Of a stretch of DNA of 6,916 bases, positions 1 to 5,566 are shown in pieces. The notes beneath the pieces are model-generated. The model did no database searches. It saw only the letters and a list, made by a program, of their open reading frames with translations, and was not told where the DNA came from. The translations under genes and the position numbers were made by a program. Where the stretch lies: the NCBI GenBank assembly GCA_030640725.1, contig DAOWIV010000233.1, forward strand, positions 1 through 6,916, read 5' to 3'. Source of the DNA: Methanosarcinales archaeon (lineage in GTDB: Archaea; Halobacteriota; Methanosarcinia; Methanosarcinales; Methanogasteraceae). The first letter of the stretch is position 1, and every line of letters begins with the position of its first letter.

Positions 1-217
1 AAAATATTCGAAGAGAAGTTCTGAATAAGAAAAGTGTAAACGATGTTATGGACCTAATATGCACTTGGAGTGTAAACGATGTGTTGAGCTTTTTGATGTA
101 AGCGATGTTATGAGCCTTACCAATTAATATCTTGGTGGGGATACTGTTGTTCAGTACCAGTGAAAACATTTCAACCAAATGTTCATCTGTAGTGACAAGT
201 TTGGGGATCATGTTCAT
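1..217 (-). other. Open frame running off the left edge, unrecognised
   Basis: On the minus strand a frame with ATG at 217-215 (second ATG at 211-209) is open to base 1, 72 codons. It begins MNMIPKLVTTDEHLVEMF, and the first 33 or so residues look protein-like (mixed charge, amphipathic). The part encoded by bases 1-118 reads straight through the tandem repeats and becomes a Thr/Ser/Phe-rich, low-quality sequence. One reading is a gene start truncated by the repeat-bearing element; another is chance openness in AT-rich DNA. No clear ribosome binding site precedes the ATG. The product is not recognised. A 7-bp hairpin (165-171 with 177-183) lies inside it. Apart from this frame, the repeats and the promoter elements, I see no gene in 1-448. 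Confidence 0.2.
34..117. repeat. Three imperfect direct repeats, possible transposon end
   Basis: Three copies of a unit reading GTGTAAACGATGTTATGRRCCT lie at 34-55, 70-90 and 96-117. The core TGTAAACGATG is exact in the first two copies and TGTAAGCGATG in the third. The core starts at 35, 71 and 97, so spacing is irregular (36 and 26 bp), which argues against CRISPR or a satellite. Clustered copies of a roughly 20-bp unit starting TGTAAACGATG resemble the multiple transposase-binding sites at the ends of IS21-like or other integrase-type (DDE) elements; that comparison is from memory. No transposase is visible in the window, so the element, if real, lies to the left or has been lost. Confidence 0.45.
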
Positions 218-271
218 GACACTCTGGAAGTGGCTGCTAAGAGTCCCTTAAGTGGGCATGATGTTGTGATC

Positions 272-348
272 GAATCTATATAGATTCTGGTGCCAACTAT
301 AGGTAAATCACTCCTAAATATATCATTTGTGCAAATGTTATATAGCAT
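272..348 (+). promoter_or_regulatory. Promoter/operator block of the first propeller gene
   Basis: A perfect 16-bp palindrome GAATCTATATAGATTC occupies 272-287. It is followed by TGGT-N4-ACTATAGG (288-302), an AT-rich stretch, and a TATA-like box TTATATAG at 338-345. The same order of elements recurs upstream of the second propeller gene, with TATATAG to TATATAG spacing of exactly 62 bp (277 to 339 here, 5406 to 5468 there). Spacing conserved to the base suggests a dimeric regulator site at the palindrome plus a basal promoter box. The box would suit an archaeal TATA element; a convincing bacterial -35/-10 pair is not seen. The leader from the box to the start codon would be about 70-80 nt. 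Confidence 0.55.
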
Positions 349-368
349 ATCATCACACGCACGTATCG

Positions 369-422
369 GGTGATCGAGATGCCCTCCTATGTTGCAAACT
401 CCCAATTCGGCGATCGATCACC
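369..422 (+). promoter_or_regulatory. Inverted repeat in the leader of the first propeller gene
   Basis: GGTGATCGA at 369-377 pairs with TCGATCACC at 414-422 (9 bp, 36-nt loop) and ends 26 bases before the chosen start codon. The octamer GTGATCGA also occurs at 266-273, just overlapping the upstream palindrome. This could be an mRNA stem-loop near the ribosome binding site or a pair of operator half-sites. The long loop makes a protein-binding role as plausible as an RNA one. Confidence 0.3.
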
Positions 423-448
423 AGCATAAACCGTGAGGAATGACAACT

Positions 449-3400
449 ATGAACAGAACATACATGAAAACGGGCTTGTTCGCAGTTCTGGCGATGGTAC
501 TACTCATCTCGTCAGTGTTCGCTCAAGCCGGGACACAGAATGAAGTATATGCGTCGGACTGGCCCACGTGGCGATACGATGCGCATCGGAGTGCTTCATC
601 TACTGAGGGATTGCCTGCTGAACTTCATCTTCAGTGGGAGCATCAATACACTGCCAGAGAGCGGGTATGGAATGATCCCCTCAACTGGGACATGATGCGC
701 TATGACAGAAATTTTGAACCAATTGTGGTCGGAGATACCATGTTTCTTGCCTTCAGCGACAGTGATAAGATCGTTGCCCTCGATACCGAGACTGGCGAGG
801 AGAAATGGCGATTCTATACTGATGGACCTGTGCGGCTGCCACCGGCTGTATGGGAGGGACAGCTTTATGCTACAAGCGATGATGGGTATCTCTACTGCCT
901 AAATGCCGCCACCGGCGACCTGAACTGGAAGTTTCAGGCTGCCCCTGGCGAGCGTAAGGTTCTTGGTAACAATCGCCTCATCTCCACCTGGCATGCACGA
1001 GGCGGAGTCGTCATCGAGGATGGCAGGGTATATTTTGCCGCAAGCATCTTCCCAATGATGGGGACATTCATCTACTGCCTTGATGCTGAGACCGGGGATG
1101 TTGTCTGGCTCAATGATGGCGAGGGTGCTCGCTGGACGGATCTTCCGCATGGTCGTGCCGAGGGATTTGGTGGTATAGCACCTCAGGGCGCTCTCACGAT
1201 TTCAGGCGACAAGTTGCTTGTTCCGGGCGGTCGTTCGGTACCGGCATGCTTTGACAAGGACACCGGCGAATTTGAGTATTACAGACTCAGCAGCAACGGA
1301 AAGAACGGTGGAGATTTTGTAGCAGCCAATGATAATGTCTTCTTCAACCATTATGTTGAGAAGAGCTGCAACATGTTTGACACGAGCACTGGTGATAAGC
1401 TTGTAAATAAGATCGGACGGTATCCGGTAATCGATGGAGATACGATCTACACTTCATACGCGGGGACAGTGGCTGCCTACAACATCGCAGACGGAGCACA
1501 ATTGGGAATAAACCAGCTCTGGACGATCTCAGCGGATGCAACAGGTGACCTCATCAAAGCCGGGAATCGCCTCTATGCAACAGGTGACAATTCCATAACA
1601 GCCATCGAGATCGGGAGCGGAAACCCAACAATTGCATGGGTCATCCCGGTGAATGATGTTGTAGAAAGGCTTGTAGCTGCAAACGGGAAGCTCTTTGCCG
1701 TTACACTCGATGGTCGTATCATGGCATTCGGCAGGAAGGAAGTGGAACCCAACTGCATCCTGGACATTCCAGCTCCGGCAGCAGTGAGCCAGGCGTCTAC
1801 AGAGGAAGCCCGGTCAATACTTGAGAAAACTGGTGTAAGCGAAGGATATGCCCTCTTCTACGGCATTGGTGACGGAGATCTCCTCGAAGCCCTTGCGTGC
1901 AACTCCGAATTGAACATTATAGCTGTTGATGAAGACGAAGCTATAGTGGAGGAGATGCGGAGACGCTTCGATGAAACCGGGCTTTATGGCAAGCGTATTT
2001 CCGTATTGCAGGGTGATCCGCTGACACTAAATGCTCAATCATATATGGCAACGCTCACCATCGTGAACATCCCGGTCACATCTAAGGTCCTGGAGGCTCT
2101 CTGTGACTCTGTGCGGCCTTATGGAGGGAAACTCGTGATCAGAATGTCCACAGGGTGGTCGAGCAGTCTATCGAGCGTTATGGCAGAACGCTCCTACAAC
2201 ATGGGGTCGTTTACCAGCGAAAGCGTTGATATTGATATCACAGTCCCCACCACCAGGCTTCACACGTCGAAGCATGGAAGCAAGGACATCAGAACCAGCG
2301 GCACTATGATCATCCTGACCCGCGAAGGTCCACTAGAGGGTTCAGCTCCGTTCACCCACAATGTTGGTGACATAGCAAACACAGGGAAAACCGATGACGA
2401 ACTGGTAAAGCCGCCATTAGGCGTTCTCTGGTTCGGTGGAGAGCTCTCCAACGTTGATGTTCTTCCCAGGCACGGTCACGGTCCACCCCCGCAGGTCATC
2501 GGCGGGCGGCTCTTCATAGAGGGTCTGGATAAATTGACCTGCATCGATGTATATACCGGTCGTCAGATATGGCAGCGCCAGTTTGACGATATGGAGACAT
2601 ACAACATCTACTACGATGAAAGCCACAAAGACGTCCCGACATCAAAGCGCTACAATCAGGAGCATCTGGCTGGAGCAAACATCCGCGGTACAAACTACGT
2701 AGCCACCGAGGACAAGATCTACATCATCAATGCAAGGGATCTCCGCCACCAGCACTGGGCTCAGGTACTGGATGCAGCCACAGGTGAACTGCTCCTGAAC
2801 ATCGAACTGCCAGAGTTCGAAGAAGAGCGGCAATCCTGGGGATACATCGGCGTGTATGAAGATCTGCTCATCGGCGGCGGGGAACTTGTTCCATTCTCTG
2901 ACGTGGCAGGAGCAAGCAGAAGCGATTACGATCTACGGAAAAACTACAACATGCGCTGGGAAGATTACGACTATTCTGCAAGCGAGAGGTTGTATGTCAT
3001 GGATCGGCACAGTGGCGCAGTCAAGTGGTCGTTTGAATCGGAGTTTGGCTTCCTCCACAACGGCATCGTCGCAGGCGAAGTAGGTGGTAAAGAGATGCTC
3101 TTCGTCCTTGATAAGCTCCACCCTGGTGTCGAGGCTCAGCTTGAGAGGCGAGGAGAGGAGATCCCCACAGGATACCGTCTGGTTGCCCTGGATCTGAACA
3201 CAGGTAATGTCCTCTGGGGGGCAGTCGATTGCGTCTTTGGCTCATACCTCTCTCTTTCCGAGGAGTACGGCATGTTGCTGGAGTCGACCCGGGCATCCCG
3301 TGACACAGTGAGGGGTGAATCCGGTACCCGAATGGTCGCCTACGACGCAAGAAATGGCAACGTGTTGTGGAATGAATCAGCCGAATATAAGGCATTCCCT

Positions 3401-4360
3401 ATCCTGCATCACGACACCATTATATGCGGAGCAGAGTCATGGAAACCAGAGAAGCAGGCGAAGCATTTCAACCTTCTGACCGGTGAACGGCTGACTCTCG
3501 AAAGCCCGATCACAGGTAGCGAGGTTGAACTGAGATGGGCACGTGGTTATGGATGCAATCATCCGCTGGCTTCAGAGCATATGGTGTTCTTCAGGTCGGG
3601 TGCTGCTGGCTATTTCGACCTCAATCAGAACAGCGGTACCGGTAACTTTGGCGGCTTTAAATCGGGATACACCGAGAGCCTCGTCGCAGCCGACGGTGTT
3701 TTGAATGCGCCTGATTACACCAGAACATGCATCTGCGCCTACCAGAACCAGCTCTCGCTTGCTCTGGTACATATGCCTGAAAATGAAGCATGGACGTTTA
3801 ATGAACTCGATATGGATAACGCACCGATAGAGAGTATCGGTCTCAACCTGGGAGCCCCGGGTGACCGCGTCTCTGAGAATGATACCTGGTGGTTCGAGTA
3901 CCCGGTTGTAGGCGGACCATCACCTGATATCCATGCGGAGATCACTGGCGAGGCAGAGTACTTTACGCACCACAGTTCACGGTTTGAGGGCGAGATTCCA
4001 TGGGTTGCCGCATCCGGATGCGAGGGGCTCAGTAGCCTTGCGCTTAACAATGCGACTGGAAATTACACCGTGCGCCTCTACTTTGCCGAACCTGATGATG
4101 TAGCTGCAGGAGAGCGCGTCTTTGATGTGGCACTCCAGGGTGAAGTCGTTCTGACCGACTTTGACGTGGTTTCTGAAGCAGGTGGGGCGAGAAAGACGGT
4201 CGTCAAGAGCTTTGATGGTGTCATGGCTAATGGCGATGGTCAACTGGTTGTAACCTTCAATGCAACAGGAGACGTCAAGCCGATCATAAACGGAATCGAG
4301 GTTGTTCAAGAGCTACCGGCGCCAGAGGGAGGGGTCGCAATATCGTGCTATGTCTCTTGA
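449..4360 (+). CDS. Secreted PQQ-like beta-propeller protein with methyltransferase-like and malectin-like domains
   Basis: The chosen start is ATG 449, because GAGG at 435-438 lies 10 nt before it; an in-frame ATG at 440 (1306 residues) has that motif almost touching it. Residues are numbered from ATG 440. A signal peptide ends near SVFA-QAG (about 28). Residues 40-435 form a first propeller with PQQ-type blades such as ALDTETGEEKWRF (113-125) and CLDAETGDVVW (213-223). Residues 448-630 form a Rossmann fold like class I SAM methyltransferases: GIGDG at 475-479, acidic D497 after IIAV, GDP at 525-527, RPYGGKLVI at 559-567. A second propeller follows, with LPRHGHGPPPQVIGGRLFI (675-693), TGRQIW, GANIRGTN (745-752), and a GFKSGYTESL/CICAYQN region (1072-1103). 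Residues 1160-1290 resemble a malectin-type beta-sandwich (YTVRLYFAE, 1209-1217; INGIEVV, 1283-1289). The order matches a family I recall from Planctomycetes and relatives, often labelled BamB-like. The quinoprotein catalytic cysteine pair is not seen, so enzymatic PQQ use is unsupported. A structural, scaffolding or glycan-binding role outside the cell membrane is inferred. Confidence 0.93.
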   Translation: MNRTYMKTGLFAVLAMVLLISSVFAQAGTQNEVYASDWPTWRYDAHRSASSTEGLPAELHLQWEHQYTARERVWNDPLNWDMMRYDRNFEPIVVGDTMFLAFSDSDKIVALDTETGEEKWRFYTDGPVRLPPAVWEGQLYATSDDGYLYCLNAATGDLNWKFQAAPGERKVLGNNRLISTWHARGGVVIEDGRVYFAASIFPMMGTFIYCLDAETGDVVWLNDGEGARWTDLPHGRAEGFGGIAPQGALTISGDKLLVPGGRSVPACFDKDTGEFEYYRLSSNGKNGGDFVAANDNVFFNHYVEKSCNMFDTSTGDKLVNKIGRYPVIDGDTIYTSYAGTVAAYNIADGAQLGINQLWTISADATGDLIKAGNRLYATGDNSITAIEIGSGNPTIAWVIPVNDVVERLVAANGKLFAVTLDGRIMAFGRKEVEPNCILDIPAPAAVSQASTEEARSILEKTGVSEGYALFYGIGDGDLLEALACNSELNIIAVDEDEAIVEEMRRRFDETGLYGKRISVLQGDPLTLNAQSYMATLTIVNIPVTSKVLEALCDSVRPYGGKLVIRMSTGWSSSLSSVMAERSYNMGSFTSESVDIDITVPTTRLHTSKHGSKDIRTSGTMIILTREGPLEGSAPFTHNVGDIANTGKTDDELVKPPLGVLWFGGELSNVDVLPRHGHGPPPQVIGGRLFIEGLDKLTCIDVYTGRQIWQRQFDDMETYNIYYDESHKDVPTSKRYNQEHLAGANIRGTNYVATEDKIYIINARDLRHQHWAQVLDAATGELLLNIELPEFEEERQSWGYIGVYEDLLIGGGELVPFSDVAGASRSDYDLRKNYNMRWEDYDYSASERLYVMDRHSGAVKWSFESEFGFLHNGIVAGEVGGKEMLFVLDKLHPGVEAQLERRGEEIPTGYRLVALDLNTGNVLWGAVDCVFGSYLSLSEEYGMLLESTRASRDTVRGESGTRMVAYDARNGNVLWNESAEYKAFPILHHDTIICGAESWKPEKQAKHFNLLTGERLTLESPITGSEVELRWARGYGCNHPLASEHMVFFRSGAAGYFDLNQNSGTGNFGGFKSGYTESLVAADGVLNAPDYTRTCICAYQNQLSLALVHMPENEAWTFNELDMDNAPIESIGLNLGAPGDRVSENDTWWFEYPVVGGPSPDIHAEITGEAEYFTHHSSRFEGEIPWVAASGCEGLSSLALNNATGNYTVRLYFAEPDDVAAGERVFDVALQGEVVLTDFDVVSEAGGARKTVVKSFDGVMANGDGQLVVTFNATGDVKPIINGIEVVQELPAPEGGVAISCYVS

Positions 4361-4383
4361 ATGGCACCGGAACCAAAAGGAGT

Positions 4384-4437
4384 GAAGATGAAGGGCATCG
4401 TCCCTTCGTCTTTAATATTTTTTGTTGTTTTGTTTTT
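4384..4437 (+). terminator. Intrinsic terminator after the first propeller gene
   Basis: Starting 24 bases after the TGA stop, GAAGATGAAGGG (4384-4395) pairs with CCCTTCGTCTTT (4402-4413). This is a 12-bp stem with two G-T wobbles and a 6-nt loop CATCGT. A long T-rich tract follows (4416-4437: TATTTTTTGTTG and further T runs). Hairpin and T-tract together are a textbook intrinsic terminator; the T-tract alone would suit archaeal termination. It ends the propeller transcript and isolates it from the next propeller gene. Confidence 0.8.
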
Positions 4438-4485
4438 CATGACATATATACTATAACATCCAGTCACATAGGGATTCCCAAACAA

Positions 4486-4555
4486 ATAGTGCACCCCAAT
4501 GTACACCCTGAAGTCCCAGCCGCGCCACGCCGTATTGAAATACGGCGCATCCACT
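4486..4555. repeat. GC-rich block with perfect hairpin, REP-like
   Basis: Within an AT-rich convergent intergenic stretch sits a distinctly GC-richer block. It contains the hairpin CGCCGTAT-TGAA-ATACGGCG (4528-4547: 8-bp perfect stem, 4-nt loop), preceded by a CAGCCGCGCC segment. No T-tract follows on either strand, so it is a poor intrinsic terminator. A dispersed REP-like palindrome, or a subterminal hairpin of an IS200/IS605-like element, would look like this. It also lies just beyond the 3' end of the minus-strand gene and could stabilise that mRNA. Confidence 0.35.
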
Positions 4556-4572
4556 TGGTTATTTTTTATAGC

Positions 4573-5025
4573 TCAAATTTTAATAAAATCTGGCTTGTAA
4601 TCGCTCTTCTTCCAGTCTTTTGTATCATCGTTTTGTGGCTCGATTATTTTTATCTTACCATCGCAATATGCAAGACAAAATGCGTGATATCCTATTGGCG
4701 TATTACCCCAGCATTCGCCATAGGCAAGATTTCCAACAGCTTTGTGCGCTCTACAGTAACTCTCCACCGCGAAATTGTCGCAATCCCATATATTTTTGAC
4801 CCATCGCATTTGATCGAGTGAATCTTCGTTTAGCCATCTTACTAATTCATCATAGCTTACGTACTTGTATATTGCATCTGCAATGTAAATACGTGCACTT
4901 GGGTATGCACTGCTAATTACACGCCTAAGTTCACTTCCAGAAATATCGTACGTCTCTTTGAACTTGAAATGTGGTTGCCGATCACATATATATGGCTGTA
5001 GTATCTTTTTAATTATATTCCACAT
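4573..5025 (-). CDS. Small protein with a likely papain-like (MOA/Agglutinin_C-type) cysteine peptidase fold
   Basis: This is a 150-residue protein on the minus strand. ATG 5025 is supported by GGAGGG followed by a 7-nt spacer; the stop is TGA at 4575-4573. There is no signal peptide or membrane segment, so it is probably cytoplasmic. The C-terminal half carries WDCDNFAVE (80-88), GYHAFCLAY (112-120) and DGKIKIIEPQND (122-133). This Cys82, His114, Glu129 order and spacing recalls the papain-like catalytic domain of Marasmius oreades agglutinin (Agglutinin_C) and similar small proteins in phages and microbes. That assignment is from motif memory and is tentative; the cysteine could also be non-catalytic. 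Base composition is clearly more AT-rich than the flanking propeller genes and the orientation is opposite, which suggests horizontal acquisition. It converges on the first propeller gene and is separated from it by the terminator. No partner gene is evident. Confidence 0.8.
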   Translation of the reverse strand: MWNIIKKILQPYICDRQPHFKFKETYDISGSELRRVISSAYPSARIYIADAIYKYVSYDELVRWLNEDSLDQMRWVKNIWDCDNFAVESYCRAHKAVGNLAYGECWGNTPIGYHAFCLAYCDGKIKIIEPQNDDTKDWKKSDYKPDFIKI

Positions 5026-5051
5026 AATTTTTCCCTCCGTTTTAGTTTAAG

Positions 5052-5425
5052 TCACCAAACCCCGCACTTAAGTACAGAGCCCATACATAGCGATTTCATG
5101 CCGCCCACCTTACCGTTATGCTCAAGGTCGAATTCATCGGTGGTCACGCCAACAATGATACTGTGAGACTGCCATATTAATCGCATGACTTTTGCACGAT
5201 TGGTGGCTCGGTCGTCACGATACTTAAACCCAACGACGATTCCCCATTCTGTTCGTTAAGTGATCTTGCTATAAAATGCGAGGACCTCTTATCGATGGTG
5301 GTGTGACGCTCCCGGCATGTTATACTTGTGAGCCCCCCTACGCACCATTTCCATCTGCGAAAAAGTATATCGCCAGCTAATCGTGAGATCTGTTTACAAA
5401 ATCCATATATAGATTTTGGTAATGA
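5052..5425 (-). pseudogene. Possible frameshifted gene remnant, unrecognised
   Basis: Two overlapping minus-strand frames are open for unusual lengths. One spans 5425-5180 (82 codons, no ATG; includes LAGDILFRRWKWCVGG and HFIARSLNEQNG, stop at 5179-5177). The other spans 5255-5052 (67 codons plus TGA; includes WGIVVGFKYRDDRATNRAKV and HSIIVGVTTDEFDLEHNGK). Both look more protein-like than chance. A single frameshift in their overlap (5180-5255) would join them into one frame of roughly 110-120 residues ending 27 bases before the ATG of the peptidase-like gene. No convincing start or ribosome binding site is seen and I do not recognise the product. Otherwise 5026-5396 contains nothing I can name. 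Confidence 0.3.
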
Positions 5426-5477
5426 CTATGGAGTTAATCCCACTATATATTGTATTAGGACAACTCCTATATAGAAT
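5397..5477 (+). promoter_or_regulatory. Promoter/operator block of the second propeller gene
   Basis: CAAAATC (5397-5403) and GATTTTG (5412-5418) form a 7-bp inverted repeat around CATATATA. The block continues TGGT-N4-ACTATGG (5417-5431), TTAATC, CTATATATTGT (5443-5453) and the TATA-like box CTATATAG at 5467-5474. Its 26-bp core aligns with the block before the first propeller gene at about 19 of 26 positions without gaps, and TATATAG to TATATAG spacing is 62 bp in both. The leader from the box to the GTG start is 92 nt. It contains a small hairpin, GAATG/CATTC (5474-5478 with 5487-5491). Confidence 0.55.
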
Positions 5478-5553
5478 GCTTCTTAACATTCAGCAAGGTG
5501 GTTGAGGCGCTTTCGCTTAGAATTTGCGCGAACAATCGCCTTCTAAAACCGAA

Positions 5554-5560
5554 AGGAGGA
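5554..5560 (+). promoter_or_regulatory. Shine-Dalgarno deciding the GTG start
   Basis: AGGAGGA at 5554-5560 lies 6 nt before GTG 5567, close to the ideal anti-16S complement. No in-frame ATG precedes the hydrophobic signal segment, and the first in-frame ATG downstream (residue 37) would remove the signal peptide. GTG 5567 is therefore the preferred start. A further in-frame GTG at 5498 has no comparable site. Confidence 0.85.
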
Positions 5561-5566
5561 AAACAA

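Noticed and set aside
34..117. CRISPR array
   Set aside because: Only three imperfect units with irregular, very short spacers (about 5-15 bp) and no cas genes.
321..348. Bacterial sigma-70 -35/-10 promoter for the first propeller gene
   Set aside because: TTGTGC and the nearest TATA-like hexamer are only about 10 bp apart and the second gene does not share a proper -35/-10 pair.
3021..4309. Minus-strand frames of 103-124 codons (3021-3395, 3739-4050, 3977-4309) opposite the first propeller gene
   Set aside because: They lie wholly antisense to a convincing coding frame, overlap each other, and have Arg/Ser/His-rich composition without recognisable motifs.
4348..4554. 68-codon minus-strand frame over the convergent spacer
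   Set aside because: Its second half reads the terminator backwards and its first half is the palindromic block; no ribosome binding site is seen.
4345..4821. 158-codon plus-strand frame
   Set aside because: It starts inside the end of the first propeller gene, runs through the terminator hairpin and is antisense to the peptidase-like gene, whose motifs are convincing.
182..5146. The tetrapeptide TTDE preceded by V in both the left-edge frame and the 5052-5255 frame, hinting at a common origin
   Set aside because: Only a few residues agree, the flanking residues and distances to the promoter blocks differ, so chance explains it.
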